64,000 nucleotides of DNA from Candidatus Rhodoferax mariagerensis (GTDB lineage: Bacteria; Pseudomonadota; Gammaproteobacteria; Burkholderiales; Burkholderiaceae_C): positions 1 through 64,000 of the forward strand of contig JADKAW010000038.1 of NCBI GenBank assembly GCA_016719055.1, in the 5' to 3' direction. The notes beneath the pieces are model-generated. The model was given only the letters and a program-made list of their open reading frames with translations, searched no databases and had not been told where the DNA came from. Made by a program: the position numbers and the translations under genes. Shown here piece after piece: positions 1 through 8,925 of this stretch. Position 1 is the stretch's first letter. Each line of letters starts with the position of its first letter.

Positions 1-865
1 TCGTCAGCATCTGCAAGAAGTTGGTTAGCGCGGTCGGGTTCTCATAGGGGTGCGCCGAGTTGGCGTTGAAAAACCCACCACCGTTGGTGCCAATCATCTT
101 GATGGCCTCCTGCGAGGCGACCGGCCCCATGGCCAGCATTTGGGTGGAGGTTTGCGCGTCTTCCATCACCGGCTGGCCTTTGTCATCCTTCAGAACCTGG
201 CCGTTTGCGCCCAGCTTGGGTTGCTGGAAGTGGTTGACCTCCAGTGTCCTGACCTCCTTGTAGGCATCAAAGTTTTGCACCACACCCTGGCCCGACAGAA
301 ACACCGCAAACACCAGCGACAGCGGCAACAGCACCCAGGCCGTGATGCGGGTCACATCCACCCAGAAGTTGCCGATCACGCCGGTGGATCTGGCTGCAAA
401 GCCGCGAAACAGCGCAAAGGCCACGGCAATACCGGTGGCTGCTGACAGAAAGTTCTGCACCGCCAGGGCCAACATCTGGGTGAAATAACTCATGCTGGAT
501 TCACCGCCGTAACCCTGCCAGTTGGTGTTGGAGACAAAACTGATGGCGGTATTGAAGGCCGAGTCGGGCGACACCGCCGCCATGCCGGCCGGGTTGAGCG
601 GCAACCAACCCTGCCAGCGCTGCAACAGGTAAACGACCAGTACGCCCAGCGCATTGAAGGCCAGCACGGCAAAAGCGTATTGCGACCAGGTCATGGCGCG
701 ATCCGCCGCTGTGCCCGCCCAGCGATACAGCGGCGCTTCGGTCTTGTGCACCCAGCCTGGCAAGTTGCCAGAGCTGATGCGCACCAGCCAGAGTCCCAAG
801 GGCCAGGCCGCAAGCAGCAACACCCCAAGAAACAAAGCCAGCAAACCCCAGGCAGATGTGCTCAT
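1..865 (-). CDS. kdpA: Potassium-transporting ATPase subunit A (KdpA), cut by window edge
   Basis: Pore subunit of the high-affinity KdpFABC potassium pump in the inner membrane. The minus-strand frame starts at ATG 865-863 and runs out of the window after 288 codons, about half of the usual ~560-600. Two K+ selectivity-filter segments are readable: SNTNWQGYGGE near residue 122 and IGTNGGGFFNANSAHPYENP near residue 260. Several hydrophobic helices precede and separate them. The start codon overlaps the kdpF stop (TGATG), so the two are translationally coupled. No break is seen. kdpB, kdpC and kdpDE would lie beyond position 1. The assignment rests on the filter motifs and on the adjacent kdpF. 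Confidence 0.96.
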   Translation of the reverse strand, partial: MSTSAWGLLALFLGVLLLAAWPLGLWLVRISSGNLPGWVHKTEAPLYRWAGTAADRAMTWSQYAFAVLAFNALGVLVVYLLQRWQGWLPLNPAGMAAVSPDSAFNTAISFVSNTNWQGYGGESSMSYFTQMLALAVQNFLSAATGIAVAFALFRGFAARSTGVIGNFWVDVTRITAWVLLPLSLVFAVFLSGQGVVQNFDAYKEVRTLEVNHFQQPKLGANGQVLKDDKGQPVMEDAQTSTQMLAMGPVASQEAIKMIGTNGGGFFNANSAHPYENPTALTNFLQMLT

Positions 866-963
866 CAAAACTCCTCGGCGCGAATCAGCGCATAAACCAG
901 ATAAACCAGCAGCAGAGCAGCGCAGAATGCGCCTGCGCCGTAAATGACCGGCAGGCTGATCAT
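865..963 (-). CDS. kdpF: KdpF, small stabilising subunit of the Kdp pump
   Basis: A 32-residue single-pass membrane peptide beginning MISLPVIYGAGAF and ending YALIRAEEF, typical of KdpF in size, one hydrophobic helix and position directly before kdpA. In E. coli KdpF stabilises the KdpABC complex. Its stop shares the sequence TGATG with the kdpA start, and its own ATG overlaps the stop of the upstream 34-codon frame (ATGA). It is too short for most gene finders, but the coupled spacing makes it convincing. Confidence 0.88.
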   Translation of the reverse strand: MISLPVIYGAGAFCAALLLVYLVYALIRAEEF

Positions 964-1064
964 GCTTGCCCCTTCACCGGTTGATCTAGCCTCTCGAACC
1001 CCTGCACCAGCAGGGCGGTCACACCCCACAGCAGGGCGACACCCAGCACAAAAACGACATCCAT
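960..1064 (-). CDS. Small single-helix membrane protein heading the kdp operon
   Basis: A 34-codon frame beginning MDVVFVLGVALLWGVTALL: one hydrophobic helix followed by a short polar tail ending VKGQA. A good ribosome site (AAAGGAG, about 7 bases before the ATG at 1064) and a 4-base ATGA overlap with kdpF argue that it is translated as the first gene of the kdp operon. I do not recognise a named family. Small membrane peptides are often found in this position in Burkholderiales, so a role as an additional Kdp accessory peptide is a reasonable guess, but only that. Confidence 0.7.
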   Translation of the reverse strand: MDVVFVLGVALLWGVTALLVQGFERLDQPVKGQA

Positions 1065-1107
1065 GGTTGTTCTCCTTTCAAAACGATGGGAGAAGCATAT
1101 TTTTCAA

Positions 1108-1158
1108 GGCGTAAAAATGGGGAAGAAAGTAAGCATTGCGGCGTAAAAATAGCGTAAA
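1108..1158 (-). promoter_or_regulatory. Putative KdpE operator upstream of the kdp operon
   Basis: Read on the minus strand, 1158-1140 is TTTACGCTATTTTTACGCC, which matches 15 of 19 positions of the E. coli KdpE site as I remember it (TTTATACTTTTTTTACACC). On the plus strand the 11-mer GGCGTAAAAAT occurs twice, at 1108-1118 and 1140-1150, 32 bases (about three helical turns) apart. The distance to the first operon start (1064) suits an activator site. Inference: KdpDE control is conserved here, although kdpDE are not in the window. Confidence 0.55.
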
Positions 1159-1177
1159 GACCAACCCTCGTGGATTC

Positions 1178-1363
1178 CTACAACCCAGAGTTGGCATCTG
1201 CGCTGAAAATGTTGTTGAGTCGGTCATTCACTTCTGCCATCGACGCATCCTCTGATATGACGGCAATTAACGTGTTAAACGTCAACGCGCTGCTTGGGGT
1301 GTAAGAATGCCAAGACTTTCGAATTTCTCCATACTCCCTGATGCTTTTCATGGTTAAGGCCAA
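1178..1363 (-). CDS. Small hypothetical frame, doubtful
   Basis: A 61-codon frame from a TTG start, or 57 codons from the ATG at 1351. It reads as a plausible soluble peptide (MKSIREYGEIRKSWHSY and later MAEVNDRLNNIFS). Base composition is more AT-rich than the neighbours and I recognise no family. The frame stays open upstream of the TTG back to a stop near 1430 without a good start, so it may be a remnant rather than a gene. No ribosome site stands out. It fills the gap between the kdp operator and the phospholipase D gene. Confidence 0.25.
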   Translation of the reverse strand: MALTMKSIREYGEIRKSWHSYTPSSALTFNTLIAVISEDASMAEVNDRLNNIFSADANSGL

Positions 1364-1451
1364 CCTGCCATTTCTTTGCTGGTACCTGATTGCACGACTC
1401 GATTTTTGGGTAGATAGTCCTTAGCCCCCGATAAAAAAGTGAGCCCTAAAC

Positions 1452-3002
1452 ATGACGCAAATTGCCCGGATTGGCACTCTCATGCTCACCATCTTTTTGC
1501 TGGCCGCCTGTGCCAACAAGCAGGTATGGCAGAAACCGCCGGCAGATTACGCTCAGGCACCTCGCCCCGACAGCCTGCTTGCACCAGCCGAAGAGGCCAT
1601 CACTCAAACCTATGGTGCTGACAAATCAGGCTTCAACCTGCTGGAGTGAAGCGACCGCGTTTTGCAATGGCGTTTTGCGCTGATCGACTCAGCCCAACAC
1701 AGCATTGACCTACAGTACTACGTCTGGTTTGGTGATTCCTTGGGTAAGTTGATGATGTTCAAGGTCATCCAGGCCGCTGACCGGGGTGTCAAGGTACGGA
1801 TTCTCTTTGATGACTTGAGCACCATGCTGCACGACATGACCCATATCGAGCTGCGCGACGCGCTGCTGGCACGTGTGGACCGACATCCCAACATTGAGAT
1901 CCGTGTATTTAACGCCTGGCAAGACCGTTCGTTAATTGGGCGGCTGTTCGACACTGCGGCTGATTTTCAGCGGCTGAACCGACGCATGCACAACAAACAG
2001 ATGATTGTGGACAACCGCGCCGCCATCATCGGTGGGCGAAACCTGGGCGATGAGTACTTTGGCCTGAATCCTGAATTCAACTTTCACGACATGGACGTGT
2101 TGGGTGTCGGGCCAGTGGCGCGCCAAGCCAGCCAGGTGTTTGACCGCTACTGGAACAGCGACTGGGTGCGTGGGATACCCAAACAAACTCTTTCGACCCC
2201 AGTTGCGGATACAGATGAATTGAGCTCAAATGCACTGAAAGCACTGCTGTCCCACCCCAGCCTGCAAATGATCAATGCGAGCCACAGCAACTGGCACAGT
2301 CATCTCGCTGAGTTGCCAACCCTGCTGGCCGTAGGCACTAGTCAGGTGCACACCGACTCGCCCGCGCGCGACATGGATGTACGCAACCACATGCCTGAAG
2401 CTTTTCGGGCACTGATGCGCTCAGCGCGGCAAGAAGTACTGATCACCAACGCCTACATCATTCCAGACAACAACTTCATGAATGACCTGCGCGAGCTTGC
2501 GGGTCGCGGGGTGAAAGTCAGCATCCTGACCAACTCACTGTCGTCACACGACGTGCCAGCAGTCAACAGCCACTACCAGCAATGGCGCAAACCCATTCTG
2601 CAAACCGGCGCCAATCTGCATGAACTTCGGTCTGATGCTGCCATGCAAAGCGAAATCGTCGATCTGGCACCGCTGCGCGCCGAGTTTGTGGGCCTGCACA
2701 CCAAGGCCATGGTGATTGATCGTGAACGCAGCTTCATTGGGTCGATGAATCTCGACCCGCGCTCGGAAGTGATCAACTCGGAGATGGGCGTAATCATCGA
2801 TAGTCGGGCACTGGCTCAGAAACTGACGGAGCGGATGTTGCGTGACATGACCGCAGCCAACAGTTGGCAGGTGACGATCCAGCCTGATGGCAACCTGCTC
2901 TGGGTCAGCTCCGCTGGCGAGCGAACAGGTCAGCCAGCGCGCAATTTTTGGCAGCGAGTTGAAGATGTCGTCTTCAAGCTCTTTCCTTCAACAATGTACT
3001 GA
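1452..3002 (+). pseudogene. Phospholipase D family lipoprotein (cardiolipin-synthase-like), in-frame stop
   Basis: Together the two parts make 516 codons, the normal length of PLD-superfamily lipoproteins related to ClsC/YmdC. The N-terminus is a lipoprotein signal with lipobox LAAC (residues ~17-20). After residue 65 (GFNLLE) there is a TGA at 1647-1649, and the same frame continues at once as SDRVLQWRFALIDSAQHS, so this is a nonsense change and not a frameshift. Both catalytic HKD motifs are intact: HNKQMIVD near residue 180 and HTKAMVID near residue 415, each followed by the usual (G)xxN segment. A downstream ATG at 1662 could restart translation without the signal peptide. Two related damaged genes follow immediately. 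Confidence 0.88.
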
Positions 3003-3014
3003 CACTGCCACTCC

Positions 3015-4837
3015 ATGAAACTTGACTCTGTCTTGTTCTGTGTCGCCCTGATTGGTCTGTCACTGCTCACAGGCTGTGCTGGCTTCGTGCCACAAACAGG
3101 CCCTGCGCCCGAGCCAGGCGGGAATTATCAGCGCTTAACCACACCGTTTATCGCGATGGGCGACACCCAGGAGCATCTGTCTACGGGTCACCCCATGCAC
3201 GACAACGATAGCGCCGTCGATGCTTATGTGGAAGTCGCCCAGCGACCACCGGAGCAAGTCCTGTTTGGACGGCGCCTATTGGAGTGGGCGCTGCAAAGCC
3301 ATCCTGAAGAACCCTTCATTCACCTGGGCGATGTGATGGATCTTTCTTGCCGCATTGAGGCCGCGCGAATGACACGCGTGTTTCGCGCTGCGCCGCGCCC
3401 TGGCGCCATCCTGCCCGGCAATCACGACGGACTGATGTTTGGCATTTACGCCTATAGCCTGTTTGCGGTTGAGGCCGACCCCGACGCCCTGAAGTGGCAT
3501 CGCGCGTGTCGGCGTGGTGCCGACCCTGACGACCAGACCTACAAAACCAGCAACGAGGCATTTTCCAAGCGTGACTTTATCGCGCTCTACATTGCCGAAC
3601 ACGCCATGGGCGCGCCCCCCAAACCAGGGCTGCAACCGGTTCCTGATCAGGGCATGCACGAAGTGAGCTGGCGTAGCACAAATCCTGATGCCTTTTTGTC
3701 TGCCGTTGAAGCGCGATTGCTTGACGGTGTGGCCTATGCCGACTCATTCTTGGCGCAGCGGCTCAAGCTGCCGCGCGCGCCAGGTGCGAAACGTGATGTG
3801 ATCGTGATTGGCCTCGACACCAACCAGGCCGGTGTGCTGGTCAGCACCTGGGACACCGTAACCGGGCACAGTCCCGGCGATATCGGGCATATTCACCCAG
3901 ATCAACTCGAAACAATCAAAAAATGGGTAGAAGAAGCACGCCAGACGGGCGATATCGTCGTATTTGCCGGACATCACAACTGGAACTCGCTGGGCCTGCC
4001 GTCCCGCATCATGCTGCGGGGGATCATGAGCCAACTCGATCATCCGTTGGTCTATCTGTCGGCGCATACCCACCGTGAATTCTGGGCTGAGCACCGACTG
4101 CTTGCACAGAGGCCAGTGCTGGAGATGAACGTCAGCTCACTGTCGGACTGGCCATTGCCTACCGTCGCATCAGTTTTGCCTTTGATGAGGCTGCCAACCG
4201 GCTGCAAGTCATAGCCGACCTGATGCCCCGTGGCGACCTACCCGTCAACTCGTATGCCGACTTGTTGGCGGCATGGGAGCAAAAAACCTGCGTCGCATCT
4301 GGCGTAGAGCTGGCCAGGATCCGGCATGAAGACCAGTCGCTGGTCAAGCAGCAGCGCGAATCGCGTGGGGGCCTGCTCGATTGGTTGCTTCAATACCTGG
4401 GGCCGGTGTGCGAGACCTGTGAGCAGTCCCTCTACACCCATGCACAAAGCTATCAGGACATGCTGCTGTGGACCTTGATCGGGGTCAGTGAAGACCTTGG
4501 TCACCAAAGCCATGCACTGTTTAGCGTCAAACTGCCTGCCTGGTGTGAGCGTAAGGACTATGTGGCATGCAGCAAAGATTTGATGACCCAGACGGCGGAT
4601 GGTTTCAAGGCCAACGTGGAGCTTTTCCGACGCAAGGCGACTTTGGTCAGCCTTCTCAATGACCAGTTGGATCAGCTTGAGCACCACCGTGCCAAAGCGT
4701 ATATGACCTGTCGCGCGGTGCAGGCCGCCAAGATCGACTTTGACGCCACTGACGAATCCAGGAACTTTGCCCGGGCAGAGGACAAGCGCCGGGCCGAGCA
4801 GTTCTTCCGCATCGAAGCCAGCGTGGGGATGGACTGA
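3015..4837 (+). pseudogene. Metallophosphoesterase lipoprotein, single-base frameshift
   Basis: The first frame (3015-4214) encodes a lipoprotein signal with lipobox LTGC, then a calcineurin-like phosphoesterase: FIHLGDVMD, GNHDG, FAGHHNW and LSAHTHREFW supply the metal-binding Asp, Asn and His residues. Near 4152, inside LSDWP, the homologous reading moves to another frame (IAYRRISFAFDEAANRLQ) and continues to 4837 with a Cys-containing C-terminal region. One missing base would restore a 607-residue protein. Spacing to the phospholipase D gene is 12 bases and to the patatin remnant 2 bases, so the three probably formed one operon for envelope phospholipid or phosphoester hydrolysis. Substrate unknown. 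Confidence 0.82.
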
Positions 4838-4839
4838 CC

Positions 4840-5118
4840 ATGCGGCCGGCAATTCCGTTGACGCTGAAGGCCCTGACTGCCGTGCTGGCTGCCAGTATGC
4901 TGGCCGCCTGCGGAACAGCCAACCGATATGACACTTTGAAGGCGCTGCCGGTCGACCAGGTGATGCCCGCTGCAGCGCTGAGCGAGCTGCCACGCCCGCG
5001 GCTCGGCATTGCGTTTGGTGGCGGTGGTGTTGCCGAAGGAGCAGCCCTTGATCAAAGAGGACATGAATGGCCGCCATTTATAACCAACCGCACGTTCCAA
5101 CACTCGACAAATCGCTGA
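4840..5118 (+). pseudogene. Patatin-like phospholipase lipoprotein, N-terminal remnant
   Basis: The first ~63 residues are a lipoprotein precursor (lipobox LAAC near residue 24) followed by RLGIAFGGGGV, the glycine-rich oxyanion-hole strand that opens patatin domains. After this motif homology stops at about 5027; the sequence runs into the ribosome site and start region of the following response regulator and terminates at 5118. The GxSxG nucleophile and Asp-Gly dyad are absent. I read this as a deletion that fused the patatin head to the upstream edge of the next gene. Being the third damaged member of the same presumed operon supports decay rather than a small functional protein. Confidence 0.72.
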
Positions 5119-6015
5119 CCTTTCTGATGGTCGATGACTTTGAGGCCATGCGCCGGTCCACCGTCAACCAGTTGCGCCAACTGGGTGCCGAAAAAGTATT
5201 GACGGCTGTGGACGGCAAGGCAGCCTTGCGGATCCTGAATAACCAGCCTGTGGACATTGTCCTTTCAGACTGGAATATGCCCGTGATGTCAGGGCTGGAT
5301 CTGCTCCAGGCCATGCGTGCTGATGCCAAGCTGTTTGCGATGCCCTTCGTCATGATTACGGCGGAGGCAGAGCGCCAGCATATCGAAGAGGCCATTGCCT
5401 GCGGCGTGACGTCGATGATTCTCAAGCCCTATTCACCCGCGCATCTGATGTCGCGCGTCGAAAAGGCCCTGAACTGGAAGCCGCGCCTAAGCTCCAGAAC
5501 TGGTACGGCCAAGTCTGCCGCAAGGCGCCAGAATGGCAGCACCACAGTTGGGGCCGCCAAAACCAGGGAATTGCAGCGCCCCACGATTTTGATCGTTGAC
5601 GACACCCCAGACAATTTGATGTTGTTGTCGGAGTTGCTCAAAGATGAGTACCGGGTCCGCCTGTCGCCAAAACGGCGCCAAAGCGCTGGACATATGCACC
5701 TCTGACGACGCACCCGATTTGGTATTGCTGGACATCATGATGCCGGTGATGGATGGGTTTGAAGTGGCAAAACAGATGCGCCAGCATCCAACTTCTGAGG
5801 CGATCCCCATCATTTTTGTCACCGCCATGGCCTCAGCCGACGCCCGTTTGAAAGGACTGGACCTGGGTACGGTCGACTTCATCACCAAGCCGGTGGATCC
5901 TGAAACACTCAAGCCACGGGTGCGCAATTTCATGCGCTATGTGCAAATGCGAAAAGATCTCCAGTCTGAATACGACGCCATGGTGGAGTTGGCACAGTTA
6001 AACGAGGATGGCTGA
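5067..6015 (+). pseudogene. Two-receiver response regulator with internal frameshift
   Basis: REC1 (residues ~12-130) has the acidic pair in FLMVDDFEAMR, phospho-acceptor Asp in LSDWNMPVMSG and Lys in LKPYSP. A linker of ~45 residues leads to REC2, which begins ILIVDDTPDNLMLLSELL in the first frame. At about 5657-5666 the reading shifts one base, and REC2 continues as NGAKALDICTS, LLDIMMPVMDG and ITKPVDPE to 6015. The C-terminal stretch RKDLQSEYDAMVELAQLNED looks like the signalling helix that normally leads into a kinase or cyclase output, but the frame ends there. AGAGG six bases before ATG 5067 supports that start. A possible kinase tail follows in another frame. Confidence 0.82.
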
Positions 6016-6097
6016 AGCAAAAAACGGAAGCATTCAATTGGCGGTGTCCGATGCAGACAACACCACGGTGATCACGGTGCATCTTCCCAAAGGCTAG
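6008..6097 (+). pseudogene. Possible C-terminal remnant of a histidine kinase ATPase domain
   Basis: A 29-codon frame whose end, SIQLAVSDADNTTVITVHLP, has the pattern of the last two beta strands of a HATPase_c domain (sensor kinases end in a similar G-T-x-v-x-v-x-L-P). It starts 8 bases before the stop of the double-receiver gene. Inference: the original protein was REC-REC-HisKA-HATPase and most of the kinase has been deleted. It is too short to be certain; it could also be a chance frame. Confidence 0.35.
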
Positions 6098-6106
6098 GAG
6101 GCTGTC
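6094..6106 (+). repeat. Solo 13-base match to the end of the 58-kb inverted-repeat element
   Basis: CTAGGAGGCTGTC here is identical to the outer tip of the right arm of the palindromic element at 58034-58243 (read on the minus strand from 58243). It overlaps the stop codon of the putative kinase remnant. It could be a scar of an element that moved or recombined here, or a coincidence. Confidence 0.3.
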
Positions 6107-6177
6107 ACCTTGGGGGGACTCTGCAAAATGGCTGGCCAACGGTTTGTTGACTGCGAACCGGTGAGAATGGGCGCTCC

Positions 6178-7854
6178 ATGAGCCCCACGCCCCCCACATC
6201 GTCAACGCGCCGCCGTTTTCTTGCAACCGGCCTGGGCACGGCCCTGCTGGGCTCCGGTTGCCAGCCCGCACCCCGCACTGATGCTATCAGCGGCGGCTTT
6301 ACCGGCATCAACCAGGGGCTGGGCCATCTGCTGCAAAGCCCCAAAACCTGGCCAACGCCCGGCGTCACGCGCCGCACCGGGGTGCTGATTGCCGGTGGCG
6401 GCGTGGCGGGTCTGGCCGCGGCGCGTGCCCTGCGGCTTCAGGGTATGGAAGACTTTGCCCTGCTGGAGCTGGAAGACGAGGCCGGTGGCAACAGCCGCGC
6501 CGGCCTCACCGGTGGCATGGCCTGCCCGCGCGGCGCACACTACCTGCCGCTACCCGGTGACGATGCCCCTGAGGTGCAAGACCTGCTCGAAGAGCTGGGT
6601 CTGCGCCAACGCGTGGCGGGGCGCTGGGTGTATGACGAGCGCCACCTGTGCCACAGTCCGCAAGAGCGTTTGTTTTTTAACGGCGACTGGCAACCCGGCC
6701 TGCTGCCGCTGCAAGACGTGAGCGCGGCAACGCTGGCGCAGTACCAAAAATTTTCTGAAATAGTGGCGCAGCTGCAGCGCCAGGCGCGCTGGCGAATTCC
6801 GGCATCAAAATGGCCTCTGGCCCCGATCCAACAAGCGCTAAGCGCTATCACTTTTGATAAATATCTGAATCAGCAGGGCTGCACCGATGTACATCTGCGC
6901 TGGTACCTGGACTACTGTTGCCGCGACGACTACGGCGCCGGCCTTGCCACGGTGTCGGCATGGGCGGGTATTCACTACTTTGCCAGCCGCCATGGCTTTG
7001 CAGTGCCGGGCATGGAAGCCGAGACGTCCGAGGGCCTGTTGACCTGGCCTGAAGGCAACGACTGGCTCACGCGCCGGTTGGCTGCGCCGCTGGGCACGCG
7101 GCTGCACACTGGCCGTGTGGTGGTGCGTGTAGCGCAGATGAAGCATGGTGTTGAGGTCGATTGCTATGACGCAGCCACCCAGACGCTGGAGCGCTGGCTG
7201 GCCCGGCGCGCCATTGTTGCGCTGCCGGTCTTTGTTGCAGCCCGGGTGGTGGAAAACCCGTCTGACTGGCTGCGCAGCAGCGCTTCCCACACCGCTTACG
7301 CCCCATGGCTGGTGGCCAACATCCACATCAAGGCGGCACTGCACGACCGCCCGGGGGCACCACCGAGCTGGGACAACGTGCTGTATGGCGATGCGCAAAC
7401 TGCGCCCGGCCTGGGTTACGTGGACGCCAGCCACCAGAAGCTGCAAAGTGTGCCCGGGCCCACCGTGCTGACCTGTTACCGGGCGCTGGGCGATGTGGCT
7501 GCGGCATCTGCCAGCGCAGGTTTGGCCCCGGGTGTGGCGGGCCGACGACTGTTGCAGGATCAGCCCTGGCATTTCTGGCGCGACACCTTGCTGGCCGAGC
7601 TGGCGCAGCCTCACCCGGATCTGATCACCAAGGCCAGCCACATCGACATCACCCGATATGGCCACGCCATGGCCATCCCGACGCCAGGACTTTTGAATAA
7701 AAATGCCCTCCAGCCCTTATTGAATAATCACTATGTGTTACAAAAAAGTGAGCGGTTTGCGCTACGGCACGAGTCGCTGAACTTTGCCCACAGCGACTGG
7801 GCCGGTTACTCGGTGTTTGAAGAAGCCTTCACACTCGGGCACCTGGCGGCCTGA
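6178..7854 (+). CDS. Tat-exported FAD-dependent oxidoreductase (amine-oxidase-like)
   Basis: A 558-residue flavoprotein. The N-terminus carries a twin-arginine signal (TRRRFLATGLGTALLGSGC, with a Cys that could be lipidated), followed near residue 70 by the Rossmann dinucleotide motif GVLIAGGGVAGLAAARAL and an acidic strand end (LLELEDEAGGNSR). This is the pattern of the NAD(P)/FAD amine-oxidase/phytoene-desaturase superfamily. The substrate cannot be told from sequence. Two copies of the window's short interspersed repeat lie inside the coding region, at 6812-6862 and 7705-7747, and are read in frame as local insertions. Neighbours give no pathway hint. Confidence 0.85.
   Translation: MSPTPPTSSTRRRFLATGLGTALLGSGCQPAPRTDAISGGFTGINQGLGHLLQSPKTWPTPGVTRRTGVLIAGGGVAGLAAARALRLQGMEDFALLELEDEAGGNSRAGLTGGMACPRGAHYLPLPGDDAPEVQDLLEELGLRQRVAGRWVYDERHLCHSPQERLFFNGDWQPGLLPLQDVSAATLAQYQKFSEIVAQLQRQARWRIPASKWPLAPIQQALSAITFDKYLNQQGCTDVHLRWYLDYCCRDDYGAGLATVSAWAGIHYFASRHGFAVPGMEAETSEGLLTWPEGNDWLTRRLAAPLGTRLHTGRVVVRVAQMKHGVEVDCYDAATQTLERWLARRAIVALPVFVAARVVENPSDWLRSSASHTAYAPWLVANIHIKAALHDRPGAPPSWDNVLYGDAQTAPGLGYVDASHQKLQSVPGPTVLTCYRALGDVAAASASAGLAPGVAGRRLLQDQPWHFWRDTLLAELAQPHPDLITKASHIDITRYGHAMAIPTPGLLNKNALQPLLNNHYVLQKSERFALRHESLNFAHSDWAGYSVFEEAFTLGHLAA
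6812..6862 (+). repeat. Short interspersed repeat, copy inside the FAD oxidoreductase
   Basis: GCCTCTGGCCCC, then AAGCGCT, GCTATCA and TTTGATAA in the same order as the better copies at 59215 and 50554. It is translated in frame as part of the oxidoreductase (APIQQALSAITF). Confidence 0.5.
7705..7747 (+). repeat. Short interspersed repeat, second copy inside the FAD oxidoreductase
   Basis: CCTCCAGCCCTTATTGAATAA followed by a degenerate right half. Read in frame near the C-terminus (NALQPLLNNHYVL). Confidence 0.5.
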
Positions 7855-7929
7855 TCAAAAATTGATGCACCTTGGCCTGGCGCTGCGGGTAATATCGCAC
7901 TTTCTCGCTAGAACTCTTTGCAGGTGCCC

Positions 7930-8925
7930 ATGAGCCCGACTCCGTTGCCCGTGTTTTTGCATCTTCTGGCCAACCCCAAGCTGGCGCCAGGTGCTGCCCT
8001 GCTGGTCTTTCAGTCCGACGCCGCCGAGGTGTTGTCGCAGCTGTCTGCGAACGATGGTTTTGGCGATTTGGCGGCGGGTTTTCCTTGCCTGCTGGCCAAC
8101 GGCCCGGCGCTTGCGCTGGCACCTGATCTGTTAGCCAGCCTCAAGGCCGCGGGGTGCACGGTGGTGGAGCCCAGTGCCTTGCATCGCAGTGATGAAGCCA
8201 CCCCGCCCGCGCTGCCAGCCTCGGCCCAATGGTTGCAGGGCGACTGGTACCTGGCACCGCCGCAGCGCCCCACCACTGCCCAATCCGCCTCGCGCGCACT
8301 GGCGCTCAAGCTGCTGCAACTTGTCATGGCCGACGCGGAAACCCGCGACATCGAGGCCGTGTTGCGGCAAGACCCCACACTGTCTTACCACCTGCTACGC
8401 CTGGTGAACTCGCTGGGCATGGGCGCAACGCGGCGGGTGACGAGTTTTTCGCAAGCCATCGTGATCCTGGGGCGCATGCAACTGCGCCGCTGGCTCAACC
8501 TGATGCTGTTTGCCGCCCGCTCTGACGACCACCGTGCTGGCATGCTGCTGGCCAGGGTGGCGCTGCGCTCGCGCACCATGGAGCTGCTGGCCAAAGACGC
8601 TGGCCTGGACCGTGCCGACCAGGACCAGGCTTTTATGGCCGGCATGTTTTCGCTCTTGGGCGTGCTGTTTGGCACATCGCTGCCAGAGCTGCTCAAGCCG
8701 CTGCAATTGAGCGACGAGCTCACCGAAGCACTGCTGCAGCATCAGGGCGACATCGGCCGGCTATTGCTTATGGTGGAGCAGGCCGACCAATTCGACGTCG
8801 CCGGTGTGGCCAGCTTGCAGACTGAGCTGCAGCTCACTCCGGCGCAGATCACGCTACGCAGTGTAGAGGCTTGCCACTGGATGCTGGGCATTGCCCGCGA
8901 TGTTGAAGGTGGCGCCCATGGCTGA
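7930..8925 (+). CDS. HDOD domain signalling protein
   Basis: 331 residues from the ATG at 7930 (a TTG four codons upstream is possible but less likely). Residues ~120-290 form an HDOD domain: LKLLQLVMADAETRDIEAVL, then DPTLSYHLLRLVNS, SFSQAIVILGRMQLRRWLNL and AFMAGMFSLLGVLFG. The N-terminal ~110 residues resemble a degenerate EAL region, as in the YuxH-like EAL-HDOD family, without the catalytic signature. HDOD proteins are non-catalytic regulators linked to c-di-GMP, motility and stress. The gene overlaps the next one by 8 bases, which points to a joint role with the diguanylate-type protein downstream. Confidence 0.85.
   Translation: MSPTPLPVFLHLLANPKLAPGAALLVFQSDAAEVLSQLSANDGFGDLAAGFPCLLANGPALALAPDLLASLKAAGCTVVEPSALHRSDEATPPALPASAQWLQGDWYLAPPQRPTTAQSASRALALKLLQLVMADAETRDIEAVLRQDPTLSYHLLRLVNSLGMGATRRVTSFSQAIVILGRMQLRRWLNLMLFAARSDDHRAGMLLARVALRSRTMELLAKDAGLDRADQDQAFMAGMFSLLGVLFGTSLPELLKPLQLSDELTEALLQHQGDIGRLLLMVEQADQFDVAGVASLQTELQLTPAQITLRSVEACHWMLGIARDVEGGAHG

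Noticed and set aside
1452..1649. A separate 65-residue lipoprotein gene before the phospholipase D
   Set aside because: The reading continues in the same frame after the TGA with normal PLD sequence, so it is the broken N-terminus and not an independent gene.
4238..5077. 279-codon minus-strand frame opposite the metallophosphoesterase C-terminus
   Set aside because: No family resemblance, and the plus strand continues a recognisable lipoprotein after a one-base correction.
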